64,000 bases of DNA, taken from the NCBI GenBank assembly GCA_013397865.1, contig VZTI01004815.1:514893-578892 (forward strand), in the 5' to 3' direction. The position numbers were made by a program, and so were the translations under genes. The stretch comes from Struthidea cinerea. Taxonomy: Eukaryota > Chordata > Aves > Passeriformes > Corcoracidae. Every line of letters starts with the position of its first letter. Position 1 is the first letter of the stretch. The notes beneath the pieces are model-generated. The model worked only from the letters and a program-made list of their open reading frames with translations, was not told the origin of the DNA and searched no databases. Of this stretch, positions 1 to 11,400 are shown piece by piece.

Positions 1-520
1 TGTCCCCCCCTTTCCCCGCTCCCCTCTTTGCCATCTGTCCCTTATGATTTATAGGCGGGAGGGGGGTGCAAAGCGAGGAAAAAAAAAAAGTAAATTGTTT
101 TGTTAGGGGTCCAGGTTAGAAGTCATTGTATAATTTGTAGGCTTTGTGAGGGCTGAATGCAAGCGTGGAAATTTAGGCTGAACTCTCTATCAAAAGGGAA
201 AAAAAATTGGGAGGGGGGGAATGGGGAAGGATCTCCTCATACATTATTTATTTCGACCTTTAGGGGACAAGGAACTCCCCCCTTCTTTCAGGAGATTAAA
301 AATAAATCAACAGACTGAAAACCTCAACAGACACGGAACATTACAGCGATCAGCCACACACGTGTTCACATTTATTTATTATAAAGACAGATTTCATGGA
401 AAATATGTATTTTTTTGTATAATTTACAGAGTTTATTCTAGTATGTATTTACAGCTGAAGAGCAAAGGGATTGTCCTTGTGATAAAATATAAATAAAAAG
501 CTCTAATTTTCGTAACTTTG
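1..520 (+). other. Probable 3' UTR end of a plus-strand gene (NEUROG2 is the positional guess)
   Basis: No convincing coding frame is present. From about 360 the sequence becomes AT-rich with ATTTA-type elements and ends in a canonical AATAAA at 492-497. A T/GT-rich stretch follows (about 510-545), as expected downstream of a cleavage site. This is how a polyadenylated 3' UTR on the plus strand looks. In human, NEUROG2 lies beyond the 3' end of ALPK1 and converges on it. A plus-strand NEUROG2 ending here would fit that order, because ALPK1 is on the minus strand. The NEUROG2 name is inference from gene order only, since its coding exon is outside the window. Confidence 0.35.
492..497 (+). terminator. 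Polyadenylation signal AATAAA
   Basis: A canonical AATAAA hexamer sits at the end of the AT-rich block. T-rich and GT-rich sequence follows within 20-50 bases. It would define the 3' end of the gene entering from the left edge. Confidence 0.4.
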
Positions 521-3500
521 GGGTTGCTGCTTTTTCTGCTTTACGTGCCAGCAACCGGGAATTACAGGATTGGGTCTCTCCTTGTCTCTGGTGAAACCAA
601 GGTCCAGTGTGTCCTGATGTCACTGGGTCCGTGGGCAACAGTTCCTTTGGGAAACAGCATTATACAGAGAGAGAGAGGGAGGGAAGTTCAGTGGAAGTTT
701 ACTGATCATTTACCTTTGGCTCTCGGTACAGAAGATGCTGATGGCAAATGCAGGATGGATGGATGGATGGATGAAGTTATCACACTTCAGACCGATGGAT
801 TTCACAGAGAAGGCTGTAGGAAATAAGTGTTATTGAGAAAAAAAACGCATGGATTAAAAGAGGAAGAATTTCCTCTCTGTGAGGGTCAGATGAATTCCAA
901 GTCGCAGGCAATTCCAGGGGATTTGGTTCAGCATGCACAGCACCCAGCCAGGGATGTCACCATGGAGGGGGATGCTGGAGGCCGCCCAGGCCCTTCAATC
1001 ATCGTCCCCGTGCTCCCGGGAGCACTTTGGGACTTCTGGGTACAAACACCTGGAAATCATTAAAATCCAGCAGAGGCGCCTGAGTGTATTAATTAAATAA
1101 AACGCTCAGCACGCGAATCCCGGCCGGTGCCCTCCGGATCCTGGGAGCGTGAAACCCGGCCCTCGGAGCGACGTCCGCGAAAGGAAGGGGGGGAAGAAAG
1201 AGAAAAAAAAAAAAGCCCAAAATGTGTGAAAAGAGAATTAGTGAAATTAGGTTAGGCCAATAAACCGCGCGGGGGTCCCCCCGGCCCCGCAGCCTCGGGC
1301 GAGCAGTGCTATCTAGCCTGATCTATTGTTTCCCCCCTGGCAGGGGGGTTATTGTGTGATAAATAATTCCTTAAAAAAAAAAAGTGGGAGCATTTGCATA
1401 ATCACTGCTTTGATGTGGCCAGCAAGATGAAGCTGTGTCCCCCCAAATCTGCCACGGGCCAGGAGGAACAAAACAAGAGGGAGCCTTTCACGGCGCTGGC
1501 GGTGTGTGGGGCGGCCCGTCGGGAGCGGGTCTTTCACTCTCACTCGCTTTTAACGACCCCTTTTAATGATTAAACTCCAGGAATGCCAAAAGAAGCCGAG
1601 CGCCCTCTTCGTCTTTTCTGGTCGGGCCTCATTGTCCTTCCTGGTTTCTCTCCCTCTTTTAAGAGGCACTGGAGTAGGTGCCTTCGGCTCTTCAAAAGGC
1701 CGGGATGGATGGGATGCACTTCTCTCTCGGTGCTGGAGCCATGCAGGAACAGGAGGGACATCCCGGGTGGCTCAGCACCGGGATGCTGCCCCCAGCCATC
1801 CTCAGGGAGGGACGCTGCTCCTTGCCAGGTGCGTCACCCTGGAGGGATTTCCCTCCATCCCAGGTACAGACCCTGTTGGCAGGGGCGTTACCATCCTGCT
1901 GGGCCTGTGGCAACGGGAACCACCGTGGGAAAAAGCACACGATGCGGAGGATGGAGGCGGGGGTTGTAGAGGGGTTTAGGGTGGGAGCCACGCCAGCCAA
2001 ACCTTCCCTGCTCCCTGGGGGATGCTGGGCTTGGGTTGGAGATGCCCTCGGAGGAGATGGGCCTGAGGGGGGCAAGGCTGGGAGGGGGAGGCAGGACCAT
2101 GCTGGCAAAGGCTGAGTTGGAGAGGCTGGATTTGTCACCTAACCTAGTCACCCTCATCCCGATTTTTCATTTGAATGCGGCCAAAAGCATTTATTTCCCT
2201 TTATCCCCCTTAATTTGAGTTTATTCCTCTCCTTCCTTTCTTTTTTTCATATATTTCCCCCCTTTCTCTCAGAAGACTGATTTTTGGAGGTGACGGGAAG
2301 TCCCCAGAGCCAACTGCAGCCACCTGGAAGTGGACCAGGAGATGCAAGATGGGCAAACACCTCTTTGGATGATGTGAGGAACCTGGGGGTGGTTTCCATG
2401 GCAGCCCCTTGCCCCAGAACATGTGTTTATGATCCTTCTGTGTATTGTATTTTGGCATAAAAGCTCCTCTGTGCCGGCAGGGCTGGAGGGGCAGCTCGAA
2501 GGCCCCCAGGGGGTTTTACAGCCCTCCTTGGCATAAGAATGGCCACGAGGAGCCAAACCAGCACCCCAAGGGCTGCCGCACGCTGCCTTTCATGGCAGGC
2601 ATAAATCTGTCCACGTAGTGCCATCGTTAAAGAGCCCTCCCGACACGGCTCTCAGCTGGCTGGCGCATTTTAACCCCAGTTTTCCTAAAGCCTTACTCAG
2701 GTGCCCCAACTGGGCTTCCCCTGGTCCTGTATTATATGTGGATTTGGCCCATGTGGCCCCAATTCCCATTCCCCATGGGCAAAAAGGATCGCAGTTATCT
2801 ATTATACAGTCAACCCCCTGGCATAAACAGAAATCCCAGTGGGATCTTTTTTGTAACCTGATGTAGGTTGTGGTCTTACTACAAGGCAAAATCTTGTGTT
2901 TTACAGTCTAAGACGGCCTCTTTTGCTCTGACAAGCTGGCAGTGTAAGGATATAAGGATATACAATTCTACCTACAATTCTGCAACAGCTGTGCAGGTCC
3001 AGCAAAATTCTGGCAGCCTGCTCATCTCCGTGACCTCTCGTACTGAATTCAGATTAAGGAGAGGCAGAACTCTTGCCAGATTTAAAATCAAGCCTCTAAA
3101 AACTGATTGGAGTAAAAGACCCACATCCTTGGAGGGTGACTTTGCAGCGGCCGGGAGGGAACACGGATGGTGCTGGGGCGGCTGTGACACGCAGCCGTCC
3201 CTTTCCCTCGCCTCCCCTCCTCCTCCTCCTTTTATTAAAAAGCAGAGAGACCGGCCCAAAGCTGATGGCATATTTACCTTCATGAGTTTTAAAAAAAGTT
3301 AATTACCGCTCGGAGCAAGTTGGTCGGGCTGTCCTGAGCTGTCTTTTATTAGTAGTCGCCTTCATTAATTTCCCTCGCTGGATTTGCTGCTAATAGCTGC
3401 CTGGTCCTGGGCAGCACAAAGCAGCATCTGTGCCATTGAGCAGAAAAGCGGGAGTCAGGCAAAGGGGGGCACTGGGGGGGCGACGCCGTTTGCAAATCAA

Positions 3501-6500
3501 CCTCTATTAACGTGATGTCCTGCTCGGAGGGGACGGCAGCCCCGGTAGCCGGCGCGGCAGTTTGGGCTGCGCTGGGCTGTTACCGAGGGAGGAAAGGCAC
3601 CTGCTGCCTGCCGGGGAGATCCTGCCCTCATCCTGCTCCCCTGGGCGCTGGCTGTGCCGCCCGGGAACCCCCCGGGATGCTGGACCTGCCTCTATGGACC
3701 TGTGCACCCAGCTCGGTGCAGGTCCTGCGGCAGTGTCCAGCACTGAACAAATCGTTAATAACTCGGTATCTTTTGATGGAAGATACACTCTGCCTTACGA
3801 ACAGCTTGGCAGAGAAGTTTGGGATTAGGGAATGGGATTAAGCTCTGTTTGGAGGGGGCAGCGGGCAGGCTGGGGAGGGGGGCCGGAGGCACGGCGGGCT
3901 CACACGAGCTGGGGCAGCAGGCGGCTGCGGAGGCCAACAGCCCCATCTGCTCCCGCTCTGCTAGGGGAGAGGGGAGATGGTTTCATCCAAGTGGAAGAAA
4001 GGAGGGTGGTGGCGTGTGTCACTCCCGGGAGAGGGGTGAGAGCAGCACGCTGCCGCCAGCTTCCCCGCAGAGCTGGGGGAGGCACCCGCGTGCCGGGGCT
4101 TCCCTCAAGGCAGCAGGTGACAGCAGCAGGTACCAACACCTGTGTTGCTGCAAATATCCCGGTTCTGCTTAGTGGGAAGGAGATGCCGAGGAGGCTGCTG
4201 CTGCTGCTGTGTTCTTCCAAGCAGAAGAGATTGGGCAGCACAGGCTGTGGTTCTGCGCTGGCTGTCGTGAGGCTTTCCCCCCAGTACCCATGAATAGCTG
4301 AAGGAGCTGTGCCTAAATCCAGCAGCTGGGCTCTGGGGGCAGCTGATGCCGAGTTTGTGGCAGCGGGGCCGTGCTGCCTCGCGTGCAGGGGCTGCCTCAC
4401 AGCTGGAGGGGTCACCCCATACCCGCTCTCCGCCAGCCAGAATGGCCCGGAATGCTGTGACTCGGAGGGAAAGGGAGGGAGGCAAGCCTGGCTCAGCCCT
4501 GTATTGTTGGGCTAACTGAGGGGCTCCCTTTCCACTGCATCTTTTCTAAGATAAATTCCCTGAAGTGCTCCATAGAGTCATTAGTTATTGGCAAATGAGC
4601 GAGAAAATCATTCTACCTGTTGTTCCCAGGCTTCGGTCATATCAGCTTGTTCCCTGGATATCAAATTTGCTAACTTAGATGCACAAGCATGACACAGCCA
4701 ACAAGACTCTGCCTTTCACCTGGATACCTGCAGAAAGGGAAGGAGGAAAAACCTCTTTAAGCAAATACTTTCCCTGAAGGACAGGAAAGTGTGTCACCAC
4801 TTTGTCACGAGCAGGCCACTTTTGTGCCTGACTTACAGCAGCACTCACGCAGGGTGTAAACCCAAGTCCTGGAGTTTAGGTGAGAGAAGAAAATGTTTCA
4901 TGTTTCCTCAAGCTTGATGTCCCTACAGTTCACGTTTCACTGTCCCAGCACAACACAGTTCCACTCATTTTGTAGAGACTGGCCCTCAATGGTTGTACGG
5001 AGTACTTAGGTTGGAATTTGGAGACTGCTAAAATTAATCGAGTCCCAGAAGCACCTTGGTAGCAAATTACTTAATACAAACCACTGAATCTCCAATAAAA
5101 ACTTCTAATTTCTAATTTAAAAAGGGAAAAAGTATTCCCTAAGTCTCAGTTAGTTCAAATTACTTTATTCTGAAACCAGAGGAAATAACAGCAAATTTTT
5201 GTCAGTAGCTCAAAGATAAAATTTACAACCAAAATATTAAATTCTCCATCATCAGAGGCACCTATTTATTTCCTCAACAATCCCCTATTTGTACCACAAA
5301 TGTGAACCAATAATATAAGCTCTGTGTGTCTGGGGCCATGTGTGCGACCCAGTTCTTCAGGCGATGAGGTTATAAATCCATGATTTCCAGTATCCAAGCC
5401 CCAGGTGAAAGGACAGAGTGCCTGATACATCTGAAATTGTGCCCAATCCTGTAAAGAGTAAGACCAGTAGAATATGATTCCATGTCTGTTTCAACAGGGA
5501 ACTGGACAAGCTGATCCTTGACCCTTACTTTTACCTGTGAGTAGCTGTAACTATGGCGGCAAAATGTCTCCTAAAACCAATAGAAGAAATGAGCTGCTAG
5601 ACGGAAATACTAGGAAGAAAGCAAAATATTAACATTTCACAGGGATGGATTTATTTAGAAGCACATCTAAATAAATTTTCTTTTTCTTCCTTTGAGCAGG
5701 AAGGAGCTGGAAAAGGCATGACTGGCCAGGGGTCCCAAAACTGCGTGTGCTGCTGGAGCAGACACAGGGTCGGCTGCTGGCGGCGCATTAGGACACTTTG
5801 TTGTGCAGAGATCGTCCGGGAGGTTTTGTTTTGGTTTTAATTGTCTCTATAGAGCAGAGAAAGCTTCTGCAGAGAGGCTTTAACACAGCATCTCTGCCAC
5901 CCATTAATTCCCGGGATCTTACTAACCAGCTTTGTTTGCCCTCCGGAGGCCGGCGCTCGGCTGGCCGGAGCACGGAGCTATGTGAGCGCGGCGTTTGTCA
6001 CTTAGTTAAAGCCAGCATTTCCCCACTGCCGAGGACAAGGCCGGCCTTTATTGGCTGCACAACGAGATAACGGGCTTAATCTTCCCAGTAACACGTGAGT
6101 TTTCATGTATCACTTTAATCTGCGAGACACTGGGGCCGAGTGTCCTGTCACATGCCGATTTCACTGTTGTGTGAGCCGGCGACTGCCCAGCTCAATGATG
6201 GATTGTTTGCTGGCTCTTAACAACAGGCAAGATGGTGAATGCCCCGGGGTGACAGACAGTGTGCAATGGGAACGGCCGCAAATCTGATGGCCCGGTTCAA
6301 GTTCACCTGACAAAGCTGGAGCAGTCTGCGAGCAGCGCTCGGGAAAGGATTATTCACACTGGCATTATATTTTTGAATGCATTTTTCTCCCTGCGCAGCT
6401 GCGCAGCTCCCCAAGACTGAAGGTTTATGCACCATAATAAAGAGATTTAATTTTTTTTTTCTCTTCCTTCTCCCTCTTTACACCTAGTTCTAATCAGTTG

Positions 6501-6891
6501 GCCCAGGGATAGGGCATCTTTCCAAACAACTCGGCACGAACATCACCTAGAAAACAATAGCATTGCTGAAACGTGGAGACAAAAGCCTAAAAATCTCTGC
6601 TGGCTGCAGAAACAAAAGGGGGTGGTTTTGTTAAAGCAAAGTCTGTTGGGGAGCCATCTTTCTGTGGAACTTTGATGCTGTGTTCCCTTTCTCATCGAGA
6701 AAATCTCCCCAAAGAAATGATCCCAGCCTTTGCGCTCAGGAGCAGCGGGACATCGGGGCTTTGGGGGCGAAGAGGAGAATGCGAAATGAAGGCAGCTTTT
6801 GGCTGCCTTGCTGGACAACCTGCTCCCAAAGATGTGCAGGGTAAAGCAGTGTCGAGCTCATGGGTCATTCTGTGGACTGACCTGTGCCAGT
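521..6891. other. Intergenic stretch between the left-edge gene and ALPK1; no coding gene seen
   Basis: No frame in this 6.4 kb carries a recognisable protein or a consistent exon structure. The longer open frames (for example near 1570-2140 and 3830-4415) lie in GC-rich sequence on both strands at once and look fortuitous. A (GGAT)n run lies at 753-773. Several blocks with homeobox-type TAAT cores and E-boxes (about 3280-3440 and 5800-6450) could be conserved regulatory elements, but conservation cannot be measured here. The ALPK1 3' UTR must occupy the part just below 6892. I could not choose its polyadenylation site. Confidence 0.5.
753..773. repeat. (GGAT)n microsatellite
   Basis: Five tandem copies of the tetranucleotide GGAT are visible, in non-coding sequence. 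Confidence 0.85.
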
Positions 6892-8459
6892 CTAGGCCAG
6901 CAGCTCCACCGAGGGCCTTGTCAAAGACAGGCAGCGACAGATCTCGTTGCACTCCACGTGTTGGTCGTTAAAAAAGTAGTAAATTCCTTTCTTCCCGAAG
7001 TTGGAACGTGAGACATCTTTGCTGTTGAGGGAATGAATCTGGGGATCTGTGAGGTAGAGGAGGCCTTTCCCGTTACCCGTCACCCAACCTGTGGAAGAAA
7101 TGGTACATTTTGATATCAAGCACCGCAGCCTTTGTATTACCACACTCGGGACTCTCTGCCTGGCACTGCCCTCGCTCTCTTCATGTCACCTTAGTGATTC
7201 CCACTTTCCACATATGACAGCAAAAGCAGAACCCCGTGAGACGCACAATGAATTTTAATGAAATGAATACCCCAAAGGTACCGGTGGGCTAAAAGTTGAG
7301 TGTGAAAGGCATAAACTTCACTGTCATACACACCTTGAAGGTCGACGACAACGTCGGTTCCGTTGGAGAACTCGTAGGAGAAGTGGCCATAAGCCAGACC
7401 GTACTCCGTGGCTTTGTACTCATTCTTCACTACCTTGGTGTTGTTGGACAGCTTCACAAACTCCCCGAGGATGTAGGGCTCCACACTCACACACCCTTTT
7501 ATAGTTCTGTCTTCCAGTATCTGAAACGAGACAACCTCACCGCTGCTATAATTGACCCAAGACACCCTTCGCCACCAGGTCCTTGGAATAGCTTACGAGA
7601 CAGTTCTTACCAGGAGTACTGCAGAGGGGATATAAAAGAGCTGAGTAGGGAGCTTCTGCTCATACAGCCTCTTGTTGAACTCTGTCACGTAGTACTGGGC
7701 AGTCATTTGTCGCTCCACATCACTGAAATGATGGAGGAGTCCTTTTTCTTCTTTATATTCCTTCCCAACATACCTAAACAAAAGGAGAAGTGTTTGTTGT
7801 GGATGCTGTCATGCAGAAACATCACTGCAAAGCAGAGCTTGGCTGTTCAGAAGTAAATCCACCTGCATTTAAAATGGTTGGGATCAAAATTAGGTGGGTT
7901 TTTTTTCTTTTATATCGCATAGAGGTGAAAAATTATCAATCAAATCCTGGGATGGGGGTTTCATAACACTGGAATGTTTAAACTCAACTCTTCTTGACTC
8001 TGAAGGGAGACCTGACTCAGAGGTATTAAAATACTGTTCTCCACCCATAATAATTCATAAGTTACTTCAAGTAATGATCTGAACTCTGCAATTAGCAGAC
8101 AACAGTAGAGCAGCTTTTTACTTCCCAGAAATTAAAAAGTAGAGTTACATGGAGGGATGGGAAAGATTGCCAAAATGTCCACCACATTTGGGAAAGCCAT
8201 AAAATATTCTTGCTACAGCAAATCTTACCAGGCAGTTTTTTATCCATATTTACACAGAAGCAGCATAGATAAATATTTTGTTTCAGGAATCTGTTTGGTC
8301 CATACCTTCCCAGGCTTTCTTCTTGGTGCAGGAAGTGTATCCAAAAGGCACTTCTCTGCTTGCCTTCCTTGGCCACGGTCAGGTAGTCCCCAATGAACAC
8401 GGCTGTCTCCTGGCCTGTCCACAGCCCGGATTTCTTGGAGTATTTCAGAAGAAGAGCAG
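6892..8459 (-). CDS. ALPK1: ALPK1 C-terminal alpha-kinase domain (coding exons 10-13)
   Basis: Exons 8459-8306, 7773-7611, 7520-7334 and 7088-6892 encode about residues 968-1200, the atypical alpha-kinase catalytic domain. Visible family hallmarks include KKSGLWTGQET and the core block RYVGKEYKEEKGLLHHFSDV. AYGHFSYEFSNG carries the alpha-kinase histidine. The glycine-rich GWVTGNGKGLLYLTDPQ and the C-terminal zinc-binding HxxCxxxC (H1179, C1182, C1186) are also present. This domain phosphorylates the TIFA N-terminal threonine. The C-terminal tail ends a few residues after the LSLTRPS motif, as in human. Nothing is missing, so the kinase should be active. Confidence 0.95.
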
Positions 8460-11400
8460 CTACAAAAAAGAAAACACCACAGGTAAAAGGGAGAAATCCA
8501 CAGGACTGCTCTGAGCCTGTGCTGAGGGCTGGTTGTTATTTATGATTAACCTAATGATCATTATCTTAAACAGACAGTTTTCAGGGATGCCATGTGGAAT
8601 CTAAACTCATGTAATGGGGTAGAAAGCAATAAAAAATTAAATCCTAATAAATGTTGACTAAAATACTGTGTTAAAAAGCCTGAGTCAAGCTTGTTCTCTG
8701 TGGAGGCACATGTTGCTGTCTGAGAACTTACAGTACGCTTTGTGCAGCTCTTTGGTCCTAAAAATCCCAGTAGGCATCAGTCTCTGGACAAGCCAATTAT
8801 GCTCCACCCCTGCCAGAAGCTGCTTGTAATCGTCATCCCTCAGAAACCGAGCGTCCAGGATCTCTTCCTTCGTTCTCCCAGGTGTGAAGGCAAAACCACT
8901 TCCCCTTGGGATCGAACCTTCAGGGGAGCTCATGGGCATCTGTGCGGATTTGCTCCATGAACTCAGAGATGAACTGGATTGTCTCTTGCCGCTCACCACG
9001 TCCTGAGACTTCTCTTCATCTTCTTCCGTAGTGGCACAGTCGAAGTGCTTGGTTGTGGATCCCTGGGGGGGCAAAGCTGTTGGCACACTGGGAGTTGCTT
9101 CATGCTTTGGAGCCGATGCTGTCGGGTAATCGTTTACTAAGTCTCCAACACTGATGAACTCAAATTCAGTGTCATCTATTGTTTCTGCCTGGGTGTCAAC
9201 TTGAGGCGCTTGGAGAGATCTGTTCCCCAGCACGGCAGATTTCCTCATCCAGTCACGCACAGAGGAGTCACTGCCCGGTGTTGGCTCGATGTTTGTTGAT
9301 GGTACAGAAGTGCCCCCGTTTTGGGGGGAATGTGCCTCAAACGAGAGATCCTCAGTGCTCTCTGCAGGTTCTCCTGGGTGGACCCACTCAAAGTGACCGA
9401 CAGGTCCCTCCCTGCTGCTGTCCTTGGTCCTGCAGCTCAGCTCCACATAGGAAAAGGGCTTCTCCTCCTCCTTCTGCCCTGCAGGAATGTAGTAAGAGAT
9501 GGAGAGGGAAGGAAAATCATTGTTCGAGCCCTTTGCTTTCTTTTCGGAAGAGCTCCTTCCACGTTGTCTTCCCTCCTGCAGCTCATCTCCACAGAGAGAC
9601 TCCTTCTCCGCCATCCTCCCAGCCTGAGGTACACATTCCCCTAAGGAATGCTGAGGAGACCCCCCACAGCCTCGGAGGGGCTCCCGAGGAGCAGGATGCC
9701 AGGCTCTGGGAGGCAACGAGCACAAGGGCGCGTCCTGACCGTTTCCATCAGATTCTGTGGTGCAGCACCGCTCCTCCACTGAGCCCTTCTCCCCTTGCTC
9801 CCCATCCCTGGGAGACTCTCTGGTGCTGTTACAATTTAGCTCCTCCCAGCTGGAAGAGTAACTGGATTTAGACAGCTTGCACCAAGAGCTCTCCGAAGTA
9901 GCGCTTTGGCTCCTGCTTTGCCCTCTGCTTAAAACATCATTTTCACTGTTTATTTTCATTTCTAATGGCTCAATCTCTTCTTCAAAGGAAATTTTCATCA
10001 CACCAGAGCCAACGTCTTGATTTCTCTGGCCACCGAGGCCCTCTGATCTGCTTCCTGCTGTTGGTGAGTTCAGGATTTTCACAGCACCTCTCCTCTGGTG
10101 ACCTGTGTCTTCAGTAGTACGCACAGTGTCCATGGTTTTGGTCTCTGTTCTTAAGGTTGTGATACAAGCTCCCACCTGGATTTGTCCCGGCGTGGTTTTA
10201 TGAATTCTGCAAGTTTTTTCAAACACTTGGCACACTGACAGGTGATGCTGGGAATGCTTGGCAAGGATATTCTCAAAGCTGGTCTCCCCTTGCAGGACAG
10301 GTTTTTGTACCGAGCCTTTATAACTGTCTGGGACGTAAGACCTGGCGTCGGAATTCGGGAAGCTTCGCACTCGCAGGCGCTTCTTCACGGATGTGATCAG
10401 AGACATGATCTCCTTGGCAAGCATCCCTTTATCTTCCTCCTCTGGAAACAAGGTGCTGTAGGAGTGCAGTTTTCCCAGGGCTTCCCGGCACAGCTGAGTG
10501 ACCTCACGGAGCTCCTGGCTCTCTCCGTAGAGCCATCGGTGCACGGTGGCGAGGCAGAAGGCAGCTTTAATGAAACTGTGCAGCTCCTGCTTGCTGGTAA
10601 TGGCACTCTGCTCCTCCTTGGTGAGGAGCCCGATCTCGAAGGATTCTTTGGCTTCGGACAAGTAGAACTCTCTCTTTTCCGGGGGACAGTCCTTGGAGTG
10701 ACTGTAGGACAGCAGACACATCCCACGGATGTTCTGGGAGGGGATCAAAGAGGAATGAAAGAATCAAAAACATGTTTCTTTCCCTTACACAATTTGAAGC
10801 AAAGGTTGGCTCTAATTGCCTGCTGCTATGTTTCCTGGAGGAAATAATCTTCCTCTTATTTCCCTTTGAAATACAGCTGTAGTTCTAGGAGAAGCAGCAT
10901 TCCTGGGGCTTGAAAGCCCATCCTCACTCTGTGGACAGCTTTCCACCCCTCTGCTTAGCTCCTGATTGCAGTTCGGAGCAACGTATACCTCACATAACCC
11001 AGCAAACCCTCAACACAGACGTGATGCCCTGTGTGATGCGCTGTTTGAAAGCCATGTCAGAGCCAAATTTAGCAGCCTGGACTCCTCCCCTGCACAAACC
11101 CCACTTCCAGAGGGAAGAGTAACACTCACCACGGCCGTGAGGACAAACAGGGGGGTGTACTGGCTGTAGGCTGCTGCCAGCTTGCAGGCCTCAGCAGCCG
11201 ATAACAAGCGATGGCTGAACTCCCGCAGGAGGCTCTGGTGAAATAAAAAAAAAGCAAACATGAGGGAAAAAACTCAACTCAAGGACTTTATTTCCAAATA
11301 TATGGGGCCTGGTAGGCTGGGACAATCACATCTTAAGCAACAGCCCAGTCCGTTTGTGCAGGAACCTTTTTGCTCAGGTTTACCATGGATACGTCACTTT

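Noticed and set aside
1566..2157. Several overlapping open frames on both strands
   Set aside because: GC-rich sequence opens many frames at once. No family resemblance, promoter or splice context.
3819..4485. Overlapping open frames of up to 171 codons on both strands
   Set aside because: Same reason: GC-rich, frames open on both strands, and CTG/CAG-repeat-derived Ser/Leu/Gln runs.
7296..7856. 186-codon plus-strand open frame
   Set aside because: It lies antisense across two ALPK1 alpha-kinase exons. It is a shadow of conserved minus-strand coding sequence.
9179..9871. 230-codon plus-strand open frame
   Set aside because: Antisense to the ALPK1 linker exon, with low-complexity composition that mirrors the real frame.
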